Below, in pieces: positions 26,365 through 35,293 of a DNA stretch of 64,000 bases (its first letter is position 1; each line of letters starts with the position of its first letter). The stretch lies in assembly GCF_023650515.1 (NCBI RefSeq), contig NZ_CP096016.1, forward strand, positions 4,280,001-4,344,000, read 5' to 3'. The notes under the pieces are model-generated. The model was not told where the DNA came from. It did not search any database and saw only the letters and a list, made by a program, of their open reading frames with translations. The stretch is from Alkalimarinus coralli. Lineage in GTDB: Bacteria; Pseudomonadota; Gammaproteobacteria; Pseudomonadales; Oleiphilaceae. A program made the position numbers and the translations under genes.

Positions 26365-27120
26365 TTAGAGTGCGTAAGTTTTATTCAAGTAGCGGATAAT
26401 CTCTGCTGACTCAAATAACTCGGTTTCTGTGTTAGGGTCAACCAGATAGGGCACCTGAACATTGCCATGTGCTTGAAAAAACGCCTCCCTTTTACTATTT
26501 TCCAGTGGTTTGTAGGGCTTTAGTGTAAATCTAAAGTTGGCAGGGCCCATGTCTGACTTCTGCTGTTTACCTAAGTTAACCAGTAGATAAGGTAGCTCAA
26601 GTTCAGACAGTAGCTCTCTTACCGGGCGCGAAAAAGGGCTGGACTCAAAACTATACAGCGTCAGCTGTTTTTCTGCACCTTTTGACGGTTTGGCGGCCAC
26701 ACCTGCGTTGAAGCGTATGCTGCTTGCCAGTGATGAAGCCAGCTGATTAAGCTTATTACTTCTTAGTTGCGGGGGAGGTTGCTTGCCGCGATACTGTTCA
26801 AACAAGTAACTGACAGCGGCCTCCGCCCCTTGAATTTTTTGCTGAGTATTGTCATCAACAAGTAGCGGGACATCGGAATACCCGGTCTCTGCTTTTAGTT
26901 TTTTGATGTTCTTCCCGCCTTTGGGGCAAGGGTTAATGACCACATCGAGGTTGAGCTCGGTTATGGCTTCCCTTACAAACCTGCACTCTGGGCATCCTTC
27001 GCGATCAAACAGCACTAAGGTTTTTTCTGGTGCTTGACTGGTTTTGCTCGCTGACGTGCCTCTCCATGAGCGTACGCTTGAAGCTATCGTTGACGTGATG
27101 ATATTTAATGTGTGATTCAT
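26365..27120 (-). CDS. Tandem glutaredoxin/GST N-terminal domain protein
   Basis: A 251-residue protein with two thioredoxin-fold domains. The first (about residues 30-110) has the redox motif DREGCPECRF, with CPEC; the second (about 148-250) has ESSPFSRPVRELL, where the cysteines are replaced by SPFS, as in GST N-terminal domains. Both carry the VP(L/Y)LVD segment with the cis-proline. The function is likely glutathione-dependent redox or detoxification chemistry. The ATG follows AAAGGATACGCTC. Confidence 0.82.
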   Translation of the reverse strand: MNHTLNIITSTIASSVRSWRGTSASKTSQAPEKTLVLFDREGCPECRFVREAITELNLDVVINPCPKGGKNIKKLKAETGYSDVPLLVDDNTQQKIQGAEAAVSYLFEQYRGKQPPPQLRSNKLNQLASSLASSIRFNAGVAAKPSKGAEKQLTLYSFESSPFSRPVRELLSELELPYLLVNLGKQQKSDMGPANFRFTLKPYKPLENSKREAFFQAHGNVQVPYLVDPNTETELFESAEIIRYLNKTYAL

Positions 27121-27216
27121 GAGCGTATCCTTTAGGTCGCATCCGAAGGCATCTGTTATTAAATGCTAAGGCCTTTTTACCATACAACGGATGCTATCAA
27201 ACTATTCAGCGCAGAG

Positions 27217-27498
27217 TTATTCGTATTTACACAGATAGGCGGTATCAATCGCGACTTTCAAGTCGAAGCTCTGGTTCGCTTCTACAATAAAGGTCTCTCC
27301 TTCGCTAAACTCTTTCCAGTCTTCTTCTCCTGGTAGTTTGACCGTTAGTGCGCCGCTGACAACCGTCATATATTCACGCTTTTCTGTACCAAAGGTGTAT
27401 TCACCCGGTACCATCACGCCAACAGTGGCAGGTAAGTCCTTGGTTTGAAGGCCAATTGAGGCTACTTTACCATCGAAGTACTGGTTAACATTGAGCAT
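27217..27498 (-). CDS. ppnP: Pyrimidine/purine nucleoside phosphorylase PpnP
   Basis: A 93-residue single-domain cupin of the PpnP (YaiE/DUF1255) family: [34 protein letters not shown] and [16 protein letters not shown] cover the whole length. It phosphorolyses several nucleosides for nucleobase salvage. It stands alone, with its own ATG behind a GGGAGAAACATA site. Confidence 0.95.
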   Translation of the reverse strand: MLNVNQYFDGKVASIGLQTKDLPATVGVMVPGEYTFGTEKREYMTVVSGALTVKLPGEEDWKEFSEGETFIVEANQSFDLKVAIDTAYLCKYE

Positions 27499-27629
27499 TA
27501 TGTTTCTCCCATAGATTGCGTAACGATTTTGAAGGGATTATACCGGGGCCAGGGGGTGGCGTCTCCCTAATCTGACACAGAAGATCCAGATCTTTCTTTA
27601 ACTGCGGACTTGACCGCATAGCGCTTTAG

Positions 27630-27818
27630 CTGACTAGACCGGGCAACGGGAATGATGGCAGTGTGAAAATTCGCCATGCCTTTGAATGGTGGCTGAAATA
27701 TGACTGGGATGGCAGCGGCAGTATCAGTGGCTCGGTAGATGCCCCGTCAGCAACGGCAACATTTGGTCGTTACCGTGGCCATGATCGAATTATCTACTGG
27801 CGTGAAGTGAGTAACTAA
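27630..27818 (+). pseudogene. 3' remnant of a DUF6701 (MshQ-like) gene
   Basis: A frame without start codon reads ...RHAFEWWLKYDWDGSG... and ends ATFGRYRGHDRIIYWREVSN before TAA. This is the typical end of the large DUF6701 protein found with MSHA pilus biogenesis genes (MshQ). Nothing upstream belongs to it: a stop lies at 27627 and the next gene (ppnP) is on the other strand. It is therefore a gene fragment left by deletion or transfer; no MSHA genes are in the window. Confidence 0.75.
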
Positions 27819-27874
27819 CGCTATGGTGAGAGGTTGTTTTATAGTTAGTTAGCACTAACATACAAAATAATCCT

Positions 27875-29641
27875 CTATCTTACTGGATCGGCAATCTCTT
27901 CTGTCTGCGGCCCTGTATGTGGCTTCCTTGGCTTAAGATTGTAGCGCTTTCGCTTAATGTCTTTGATTTTATCAATGTCTACGACGACTAGCCCATCGAT
28001 ACAGTCAGCAAAGTCAGGGTCAATATTGAAATCCAGGAACTGCACACCACCGGGTTCACACAGTTCGCTGTACTGCTTGTAGAGCGTTGGCACTGAGTAA
28101 CCCATGTGTGAGAGTTGGTTTTTCATGCGCATAAATGCGTCTTTGGTATTAAGGTCGGCAAACAGGCTTTCAAGTCGTTCTGTTGACTGCTCGTCAATGG
28201 TATAGGGGTTTTTAGCCAACACGAACGATTTATTGCAGCCATAATAGTGTTTGTAATAGTAGACCAGCGTATCCTGGGCGACTTTCGAGTAGGTGTTACT
28301 GATACTTACCGGGCCGATGAGGTAACGATACTGAGGGTTTCGGTTCAAAAATGCGGAGATACCATACCAGAGGTACTCAAGGCTTCGCGTGCCCCAGTAT
28401 TTTGGCTGAACAAAACTACGACCTAACTCAAGCCCCTGCTTGGTGATCGGCGCGATAGAGGGCTGCAGATCAAACAGGGTTGAGCTGTATATTCTGTTTT
28501 TGGCTGAGTCTTTAAGTGCTTTATGGGTATTACACAGACGATAAGCTCCCACAACTTCGAGTTCTTCTGCATCCCATAACACAATGTGGAAATAGCGTTG
28601 GTCGAACTGATCCAGATCTCTACGGTCACCTGTTCCCTCACCGACAACCCGAAAGGCGATCTCTCTGAGTCTGCCAATTTCGCGCATCAGACAGGCATTG
28701 GGCTTATGGGTGTAAAGGTATATTTTCTTATTGTCCTTGGTTTCGCCCAATAACTCACACTGGCTGATCTCCTGCCTTAGTAGCTGGCGGTTTTCCGGGT
28801 GCGCGATGGCTTTCTCGGTTTTGAACAGGGAAGATTTCCCTTTACCTATGCGGTAAACCTGTTTTTTGAAAAGGCTTGCCTTGGCTTTTAACGGTATTTT
28901 TAGCTCTTGATAAACGCTGGGTTGAACCTGCTCGCCAATGCGAATTGCGACTGAATTTTTTGCATGTTTAAAAGTTTCACGAATTAGCCATAAGGTCGAT
29001 AAAGGGCGTGAAAGCAGTGATAGGCTGTAAAAAAACAGAGAGTTCTTGGCGTCGACATAAACAGGCAGTATCGGAGACTGCGTGGCTTCAGCAATGCGTA
29101 AAAAGCCGCTTCTCCATTTCCCATCCCGAACACCGGCAGGGCTCATTCGGGAGACCTCGCCTGCGGGGAATACGATCAAAGCACCTTCATTGTTAAGGTG
29201 TTCATGAATGGCTTTTAGCTTGCTGCTGGCTGTTCCGCCGCCCATGTTGTTGACCGGTAGCACCAATGATTGAATCGGATTGATAGTCATCAGTAAATCA
29301 TTGCCAATCACTTTAACATCGCTGCGAATTTCGCTGACCAGTTTGAGTAGTGCCAAACCGTCCAGGGTACCAATGGGGTGGTTCGCAATAATCACCAGCT
29401 TGCCTGAAACCGGGATGCGTTCCCGCTCGTTATGCCTGACGGAGTAGCTGAAATCGAAGTAGTTGAACACCTCTTCTATAAAATCGACACCTTGTACGTG
29501 TGGATATCGCTCGCCAAATTGCTGAAACTCGCGCTCGTGGAAGAGTAGTCTTAGCATGGCAAGAATAGGGCGTTTAATAAGACGTGAGCGGCCGAGGAAA
29601 CTTGGGTAGCGATCCTCAATAACAGATTGGATGTTCAGCAT
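27875..29641 (-). CDS. olsF: Bifunctional acyltransferase, OlsF-like ornithine-lipid synthase
   Basis: A 588-residue fusion. Residues about 60-270 form a PlsC-type acyltransferase with NHPIGTLDG (H88, D94) and FPAGEVSR; residues about 310-560 form an OlsB-like GNAT acyltransferase with EIGRLREIAFRVVGEGTG and DQRYFHIVLWD. This order is that of OlsF, in which the C-terminal part adds a 3-hydroxyacyl chain to ornithine and the N-terminal part adds the second acyl group. The product would be a phosphate-free membrane lipid useful under phosphate limitation. No PHO-box search was possible. Relatives of this fusion also include hemolysin-type acyltransferases, so the substrate is not certain. Confidence 0.85.
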   Translation of the reverse strand: MLNIQSVIEDRYPSFLGRSRLIKRPILAMLRLLFHEREFQQFGERYPHVQGVDFIEEVFNYFDFSYSVRHNERERIPVSGKLVIIANHPIGTLDGLALLKLVSEIRSDVKVIGNDLLMTINPIQSLVLPVNNMGGGTASSKLKAIHEHLNNEGALIVFPAGEVSRMSPAGVRDGKWRSGFLRIAEATQSPILPVYVDAKNSLFFYSLSLLSRPLSTLWLIRETFKHAKNSVAIRIGEQVQPSVYQELKIPLKAKASLFKKQVYRIGKGKSSLFKTEKAIAHPENRQLLRQEISQCELLGETKDNKKIYLYTHKPNACLMREIGRLREIAFRVVGEGTGDRRDLDQFDQRYFHIVLWDAEELEVVGAYRLCNTHKALKDSAKNRIYSSTLFDLQPSIAPITKQGLELGRSFVQPKYWGTRSLEYLWYGISAFLNRNPQYRYLIGPVSISNTYSKVAQDTLVYYYKHYYGCNKSFVLAKNPYTIDEQSTERLESLFADLNTKDAFMRMKNQLSHMGYSVPTLYKQYSELCEPGGVQFLDFNIDPDFADCIDGLVVVDIDKIKDIKRKRYNLKPRKPHTGPQTEEIADPVR

Positions 29642-29811
29642 GTCAACCTCCTGGACTAGGTTCCGCCGCCCTGATGGCGACCTATCTTCTTAACGACTCT
29701 GATCTATGTCTGTGGAGGCTAGTGGCTAATTGTGACGGTTATTGGTCATTATTGTTGCAGTTGTGTGGCAATTTTAATTTCTGCTTTGCTCTATGGTGCC
29801 AACTGCGGTCT

Positions 29812-30840
29812 TTACTCGTACCAGAGGGCATCTGCCAACAGGCGGTTTTCCTGCGCGTGCATGCTTTGAGTCCAGAATGCATATGAGCGAGTGGCCCGTA
29901 CCATAAACTCCATAAGCAGCTGATGATGCCTGAGTACGCGTCTGACCCGGTGGGGGCGCATCGGGTGGAACATGCCGAGTGCATTCCTGATCTGCATTGG
30001 GTTTTTCTTAACCCACATCCATGAGCCCATTTCGAGTGTTAGCGGTAGAAAGGTTTTGCCTTCGCTGAGTGCTTCTTTGTACATATAATCCCACAGGTCA
30101 CCATGAGTGGTGTAATGGCGGGACTGGGGTTCAAAAAGATAATTCTGATGGGGGTAGGTGGAGAAAAACATCTCTCTAAGCTGGTAAATTTCTGCCATGT
30201 GCGGCATACGCTCAGTTTTACTATAGGCATAGGGAAACCAGATCCGGTCTTGAAAACCAAAGCCAGAATGACAGTCGACAACGAGACTAAAGGGCGAGGG
30301 GAACAGCTCTTTCTTGATGGTTGCAATGAGCGCTGAAGACTCTTTCTCCATTGGTGCGCCTTCAGGCCCTCTGTACCATGGCAGCATGGGAGATAACCGA
30401 TGCCCTCCGACGAGCCAGGGCACGTTATCTTCTGCATCGATAGGGGCGTTCCTCATCAAATCTACACCATTCCCGTTCGAGCGCCAGTTTCTCAACATCC
30501 CCACAGGGTTCATCAACGGAAGAAAGACCAGTTTTACCTGCTCCAGTGCGTCGACAAGCGTCGAATCCCAATGTGCTCGCTGAATCAGTGTTTCCAGAAA
30601 TGAAAGCACCACCTGGGTGCCAATTCGTTCAATGCCGTGAATACCTCCCACAAATGCGATGGCGGGTTTGTCAGCCGCTTCGCTGCCGAGTGCAATAGAA
30701 TAGACAGGGTATAAGTGGTCGCGGGTGGGGCTTTGAGTAATTGTCTCAACTCTTAGCAGCTCCCCCCCTTTTTGTATGATTGAGCTAATTTGGCTCAGCT
30801 CCGGAAGGTGAGCATCAATGCGGGTGGTGTATTTTTCCAT
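29812..30840 (-). CDS. M14-family zinc carboxypeptidase-like protein
   Basis: A 342-residue peptidase. Zinc ligands are H68 and E71 in GGIHGIER, with the third histidine in VVDCHSGFG near residue 200; the substrate-binding NWRSNGNGVDLMRN matches the NxxGVDLNRN motif and the catalytic glutamate is likely in LTLEMGSW near 268. There is no signal peptide, so it probably acts in the cytoplasm. Start ATG at 30840 has a weak site. Substrates of such bacterial M14 proteins are poorly known. Confidence 0.87.
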   Translation of the reverse strand: MEKYTTRIDAHLPELSQISSIIQKGGELLRVETITQSPTRDHLYPVYSIALGSEAADKPAIAFVGGIHGIERIGTQVVLSFLETLIQRAHWDSTLVDALEQVKLVFLPLMNPVGMLRNWRSNGNGVDLMRNAPIDAEDNVPWLVGGHRLSPMLPWYRGPEGAPMEKESSALIATIKKELFPSPFSLVVDCHSGFGFQDRIWFPYAYSKTERMPHMAEIYQLREMFFSTYPHQNYLFEPQSRHYTTHGDLWDYMYKEALSEGKTFLPLTLEMGSWMWVKKNPMQIRNALGMFHPMRPHRVRRVLRHHQLLMEFMVRATRSYAFWTQSMHAQENRLLADALWYE

Positions 30841-31028
30841 GTTGCCAGTCGGTTTCCTTAGCTCCAGCCTCTGAGCAATAAAGGGCTAAGCCTGTTGCTT
30901 AGAGGCAGGTTTTCTGAGAGACGTGTTTAAAGCAAGATGTTTATAGTCGTATGTAGTGACGCAAAGTGTAATGGAGTTTGCGTTGGTTATGGTTACGGTT
31001 TGATGACAGGGAACCCCGATTGACAGGC

Positions 31029-31060
31029 AAAAAAAAGACTCCAGCGGGGTCCGAGGAGTC
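31029..31060 (-). terminator. Hairpin with T tract on the minus strand
   Basis: Stem GACTCC/GGAGTC followed on the minus strand by TTTTTTTT. No intact gene precedes it on that strand for several hundred bases, so it may belong to a short leader or lost gene. The 30841-31217 gap otherwise holds no supported gene. Confidence 0.65.
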
Positions 31061-31217
31061 AAGAGTATGTGCTGAAGGGAGCAACTTTCTAAATGCACAA
31101 TAATGAAAAAGAGCACAGTAGCGAAACGATTTCTACCTCTTCTCGAAACTGTGAAAGCTATACTAGCTCAACGACTCTCACCACACTGTTTCCAATGTAT
31201 TAAAGAAAGTTAATAAC

Positions 31218-31535
31218 AGGATTGTTAACGGTGACTGGGCCGAGTTTTTAAGGCTCAATGAGGTCAGGGTTGATGTGGCTGCTTCTGTCGACAATGAAGA
31301 GTGGGCGCAATCACTGGTTGAGGCAGGTGTCGGTTTGGCAATCGTGCCGCTTCATCAAGGTACGGATTATTCACACTGTTTTGTCGTGAAAGAGCTGAGC
31401 GAGATTGAGGGAATGGAGCCATTAAGGCGTACGGTAGGGGTGGCAATACCGTTTAGTCATCTGGCTAATGAGTGTATTGCAGAGGTAAAAGAGAAACTGA
31501 TTAAGGCGCAAACGGAGCCATCACAACCCGTTTGA
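31218..31535 (+). pseudogene. 3' remnant of a LysR-type regulator gene
   Basis: A 105-residue frame without convincing start encodes the last part of a LysR substrate-binding domain: a strand with VAASVDNEEW, then LVEAGVGLAIVP, which is the family's usual end of the effector domain, and a terminal helix. The helix-turn-helix half is absent from both strands around it. It is either a fragment or, from a GTG at 31275, a short expressed peptide. Confidence 0.55.
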
Positions 31536-31559
31536 TTGGTTATGAAAGGCATAGGAGGT

Positions 31560-31586
31560 GTAAAAGGGGCACAAGGCCCCTTTTAC
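31560..31586. terminator. Strong hairpin between the LysR remnant and csp copy 2
   Basis: An 11-bp stem, GTAAAAGGGGC and its exact complement, around loop ACAAG. The T-rich arms serve either direction, but it is best placed to end the csp transcript coming from the right and any transcript of the LysR remnant from the left. Confidence 0.75.
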
Positions 31587-31735
31587 GAATTCTGACACTA
31601 ATGTCTGCTGGAAACGTTATCTGCTTGGACTACAAGTTATTAATAACTGTTTTTAGTAACTACAAACTTAATAATAAGCTCTTAACTACCAAAAGTCGTA
31701 TAACAAAAAGGCATCAACAGAACGTCAGACGAGCC

Positions 31736-31945
31736 TTAAGCTGGTGTTACGTTTTCAGCTTGTGGGCCTTTTTGGCCAGTACCTTCAGTGAAAGTAACAG
31801 CCTGACCTTCCTGTAGAGTACGGAACCCGTCGGAAGCTATGTTGCTGAAGTGAACAAATAGGTCTGGACCATTGTCACGCTGAATGAATCCAAATCCTTT
31901 CGACTCGTTGAACCACTTAACGGTTCCTGATTGCTTTTCTGACAT
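31736..31945 (-). CDS. Cold-shock protein, CspA family (copy 2)
   Basis: A 69-residue cold-shock protein with RNP1 KGFGFIQR and RNP2 LFVHFSNI, nearly the same as copy 1 at 20796 except for a few exchanges. The ATG follows AAGG at 10 bases. It is monocistronic, with about 250 bases of AT-rich DNA upstream before the PilZ gene that should hold its promoter and leader. Paralogues often differ in temperature or growth-phase control. Confidence 0.97.
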   Translation of the reverse strand: MSEKQSGTVKWFNESKGFGFIQRDNGPDLFVHFSNIASDGFRTLQEGQAVTFTEGTGQKGPQAENVTPA

Positions 31946-32197
31946 TCTAAATAACCTTGAACTTTACGAACTAATTTATGCTATCAATTCTTGGAGTTTT
32001 CCAAAAATATCCTAATGAAAACGCCAGTGAGTATCAGGTTAATAACCTGTACTGTTTTGATCTGCCAATTTTCAATATCAAAGTTTAGTCCTATGACAAA
32101 AAATAAACAAATAATTATTCATGATACTTTAGTTAAATCGTGAAAATAGCTTATTCAAGCGCTGAAAACACCGGTGCCAGCGGTAAACAGGGGCGGG

Positions 32198-32635
32198 TTA
32201 GGGCGTTGGTTGCACTTCTGTTTTTAGTCTTAATTTCTCACTCCGTTCCAAAATGCCCTCAATTCGTCCAAGCTGTGACTTTGTTTCAATATTTTTCATA
32301 TGACGGCTGGCGTTGTAATCAAACTCAATTCCGTAACGGGGGTGGGGGTGTGATTCAATTTTGTTTTTAACAACACCCTCTACTTTTGCAACGTGAATAT
32401 CGCCCATCAGCATTTTTAGTGTGATGTTGAGGGTAACCTGCTGCCCAGCTGTTAAGTCATACTCGGACTCAATCGAAATCCCAAGCTTGCTGTAATCACA
32501 GGGCTCGACTTCAAGCCACTCGCCAAATAACCCTTTTTTTATCCTGAGTTCAGCGTTTAGTTCAATGGCGGGGTGTCGCCGAAATCGGCGACGCTCACTT
32601 TGCCGCTTTGTTGGCGCGGTTGTGTCAGCCGTCAT
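32198..32635 (-). CDS. PilZ-domain protein
   Basis: A 145-residue protein. The N-terminal RRRFRRHP supplies the RxxxR motif and DYSKLGISIE the D/NxSxxG motif of PilZ domains, both needed to bind cyclic-di-GMP; the barrel spans about residues 18-110. A basic/helical tail follows. It probably links c-di-GMP level to surface behaviour; the partner is unknown. The ATG is at 32633-32635 without a strong ribosome site. Confidence 0.88.
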   Translation of the reverse strand: MTADTTAPTKRQSERRRFRRHPAIELNAELRIKKGLFGEWLEVEPCDYSKLGISIESEYDLTAGQQVTLNITLKMLMGDIHVAKVEGVVKNKIESHPHPRYGIEFDYNASRHMKNIETKSQLGRIEGILERSEKLRLKTEVQPTP

Positions 32636-32740
32636 GAATGTGTCCTCGTTTTCTTATACTATTTACAAAAGGTTAGCACTTAATTGGTGTCACACTTAAA
32701 CTAACGACCAAGTCTATAATTATTATAAGGAATCTGCGAT

Positions 32741-33340
32741 ATGGCTCACAGGGGCTTGTGGTTAACTATCTTTGCTGTTGTTTTGGTCTGGTCTGGTATT
32801 GGCCCGAAAGATTATTACACATGGTTTTTGGAAGTACTGCCCGCCCTGCTTGCGGTAATGATTATAGGCCTGACGGATAAAAAGTTTCCTTTAACGCCTC
32901 TGTGTAGCTGGTTAGTGCTGGTTCACTGTGTGGTTCTGATGGTCGGGGGACACTATACCTACGCTGAAGTGCCTCTGTTTGACTGGTTGGCGGATATCTT
33001 CGATTGGGAGCGAAATAATTACGATAAGGTGGGCCATTTTGCACAGGGGTTTGTGCCGGCGATTGTTGCTCGAGAGGTGCTGATACGGCACGAGGTGATC
33101 AAACAATCAGCCTGGTTGGCATTTATTGTTGTTTCTATCTGTCTGGCAATTAGCGCATTTTATGAGTTGATTGAGTGGTGGGTTGCACTGCTTTCCAATG
33201 AAGCAGCTGAGTCATTTCTAGGTACCCAGGGATACGTCTGGGATACCCAGTCAGATATGTTGTTGGCTTTGATTGGCGCGATGGCTGCTGTAACGTTGCT
33301 CAAATCATTACACGACAAGCAGTTAGCCAAGCTAACATAG
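32741..33340 (+). CDS. YjdF/DUF2238 family inner-membrane protein
   Basis: A 199-residue protein with five or six hydrophobic helices. The conserved segment DKVGHFAQGFVPAIVARE and the YELIEWWVAL...TQGYVWDTQSDML motif are characteristic of DUF2238 (YjdF). The function is unknown. The gene starts behind AAGGAATCTGCG. A short tandem repeat follows it before the antiporter gene. Confidence 0.9.
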   Translation: MAHRGLWLTIFAVVLVWSGIGPKDYYTWFLEVLPALLAVMIIGLTDKKFPLTPLCSWLVLVHCVVLMVGGHYTYAEVPLFDWLADIFDWERNNYDKVGHFAQGFVPAIVAREVLIRHEVIKQSAWLAFIVVSICLAISAFYELIEWWVALLSNEAAESFLGTQGYVWDTQSDMLLALIGAMAAVTLLKSLHDKQLAKLT

Positions 33341-33355
33341 TCGAGTTTGCATAAC

Positions 33356-33431
33356 GCAGGTTTGCAGACACTAAGTAGGTTTTTAGGCACTAAGCAGGTT
33401 TTTAGACACTAGGCAGGTTTTTAGACACTAG
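33356..33431. repeat. Four tandem 19-bp units
   Basis: Units of 19 bases, of which two are identical (GCAGGTTTTTAGACACTAG) and two differ by 2-4 bases, fill the space between the YjdF gene and the antiporter. The start of the antiporter transcript may lie in it, but no promoter is evident. Confidence 0.85.
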
Positions 33432-33475
33432 GCGTTTGCAAATGCAGCCACTTAGCCCCGAATGGAACAACAATA

Positions 33476-34729
33476 ATGATACCCGAAGGAAGCCCCAATA
33501 CAGCGTTGCATCAGTTACTGGTGATTGGCTTGGTTATGCTGGTCAGCCTCTATATCGGCAAGTGGGTCAAACGAACCAAGCTACCATCATTGATTGGTTA
33601 TATGCTCGTAGGCGTTGTGGCTGGCCCATTCGTATTGAATGGCATTGATAAAAGCCTGCTATCTCAGTTGGATTTTATTGTAGAGGTTGGCCTTGGCTTG
33701 GTTGCCTTTACGATTGGTGCGGTCTTAAGCGTTGCTTCGTTCAAGAAAACGGGACGTGGTTTAGCCAGTCTTATATTGGGTGAAACAATCGTTGCGTTTT
33801 TAGTGGTGACCTTGGGTGTATACCTGTTCTTTGACAACTGGCCGTTGGCCATGTTGTTGGGTGCAATAGGCGCTGCAAGCGCGCCAGCGGGAACGGTTGC
33901 CATCATTCAGGATTATCAGGCGAAAGGGCGCCTGACCAACACCCTTTATGCGGTGGTAGGGTTTGATGACGGACTATCCGTTATTATTTATGGCTTCGCT
34001 CTGGTATTTGCAAAGTCAATACTACTGCAAACCAACGGCCATACCGAGTATAGTGTGACCGACCAGCTCTGGGCTCCTTTTCAGGAAATACTGCTAAGTA
34101 TTCTGGTGGGGCTTATCGCCGGTTATGTATTTCTTGCGCTGGTGAAAAAACTGCGTAAAGAAGGTGATATATTAGTGCTGTCGTCAGCGCTGGTGATGAT
34201 TTTAGTGGGGCTTTCGCAACAATGGCATCTCTCATTGGTATTGACCAATATGGTTGCCGGTATGGTGTTGGTTAACTCTGGCAGAGAGGGAGTCATTAAT
34301 CGGGTCCGGCAGGCTACGTCGATGATTATGCCGCTTGTCTTTATACTGTTTTTTGCCTTGGCTGGCGCGCATTTGGATATATCTTCATTGCTGATTGTAG
34401 GGGGCGGGGGCGTTGTTTATATTATCAGCCGCTGCATAGGCAAGGCCGGGGGAGCCTGGATTGGCGGCACCTTAGGCGGGGCTGACCCCCAAATAGCCCG
34501 TTCGCTTGGTTTGGCTATTCTTTCTCAGGCTGGTTTGGCGATAGGGTTGGCGCTCATCGTTCAGAAGGAGATGGCACACATCGCGGTGCTCTATAACTTG
34601 CCATCGGCTGCTGAAATTGGCGCAACCGTTTTGACGACCATTACCGCCACAACGGTTATTTTTGAAATCATTGGCCCGATATTAACCCGCCATGTGTTAT
34701 CAAAAGCGGGAGAGATTAATGACAGGTAA
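33476..34729 (+). CDS. Cation:proton antiporter, CPA2 type
   Basis: A 417-residue integral membrane protein with about 12 helices. It matches the Na+/H+ or K+/H+ exchanger family: SLIGYMLVGVVAGPF near residue 38, GAIGAASAPAGTVAI near 122 and GFDDGLSVIIYG near 160 with the adjacent aspartates used in cation/proton exchange. It lacks the C-terminal TrkA-N domain of KefB/KefC. A separate CBS protein follows 5 bases later and may serve as its detached regulatory unit; this is inference. Internal-pH or sodium homeostasis suits a marine bacterium. Confidence 0.88.
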   Translation: MIPEGSPNTALHQLLVIGLVMLVSLYIGKWVKRTKLPSLIGYMLVGVVAGPFVLNGIDKSLLSQLDFIVEVGLGLVAFTIGAVLSVASFKKTGRGLASLILGETIVAFLVVTLGVYLFFDNWPLAMLLGAIGAASAPAGTVAIIQDYQAKGRLTNTLYAVVGFDDGLSVIIYGFALVFAKSILLQTNGHTEYSVTDQLWAPFQEILLSILVGLIAGYVFLALVKKLRKEGDILVLSSALVMILVGLSQQWHLSLVLTNMVAGMVLVNSGREGVINRVRQATSMIMPLVFILFFALAGAHLDISSLLIVGGGGVVYIISRCIGKAGGAWIGGTLGGADPQIARSLGLAILSQAGLAIGLALIVQKEMAHIAVLYNLPSAAEIGATVLTTITATTVIFEIIGPILTRHVLSKAGEINDR

Positions 34730-34734
34730 ATGTT

Positions 34735-35214
34735 ATGGATCACCCTCAGAGTAATGAACGCAGCAGGGGTATAGGTCGCGTGAAAGACCTGCTGCGGTAT
34801 ATTGGTAACCGGCCATGGCCTTCGGTGCATGAAAATACGCCGATTGAAGAAGCTGTTGAAGCGTTGTCGCAATCGTCTTACTCACATGTTGTGTATGTGA
34901 CAGATGAGTCTCGAACCTTACGGGGAGTTGTGACAGAAGAGGCGTTGGTGAAGTATCTTTTTATTCACTATCACGATGAGATGCTCGATACTCGGGTGTT
35001 GATCAGCCGGGCTCTTTCGGAGCACGCCTCTGATTTGATGCGAAATGAACGATTAAAGGCAGCGTTAGATGATGATTTGGCGTTTATACTCGAAGAGATG
35101 ATCACCTGCAAAGTAGACGAAGTCCCGGTGGTGAATGCAGACGGACAGATGTTAGGTGATATCACCATGAAAGATATTATTCGATATCACAGGTACTTGG
35201 AACGTAATGGCTAG
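34735..35214 (+). CDS. CBS-domain protein, probable regulatory partner of the antiporter
   Basis: A 159-residue protein with two CBS motifs (about residues 30-80 and 95-155). The second ends VDEVPVVNADGQMLGDITMKDIIRY, a standard CBS pattern; the first is more divergent (SYSHVVYVTDESRTLRGVVT). CBS pairs bind adenine nucleotides. The ATG is 5 bases after the antiporter stop and its AGG ribosome site lies inside that stop region, so translation is probably coupled. Confidence 0.85.
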   Translation: MDHPQSNERSRGIGRVKDLLRYIGNRPWPSVHENTPIEEAVEALSQSSYSHVVYVTDESRTLRGVVTEEALVKYLFIHYHDEMLDTRVLISRALSEHASDLMRNERLKAALDDDLAFILEEMITCKVDEVPVVNADGQMLGDITMKDIIRYHRYLERNG

Positions 35215-35293
35215 GGAAGCTAGGGGCTGCGTTTGCAAAGACTAGGCAAAAAAAGACTCAAAATAGAAAAAGATAAACATTAAGGGATGTATG

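Noticed and set aside
30886-31116. 76-residue minus-strand frame with leader-peptide look
   Set aside because: It runs through the terminator hairpin and has no family pattern or regulated gene behind it.
31102-31215. Plus-strand 36-residue frame starting MKKSTVAK, and a possible attenuator with the hairpin at 31029
   Set aside because: The hairpin's T tract is on the opposite strand, and the frame has no ribosome site or biosynthetic gene after it.
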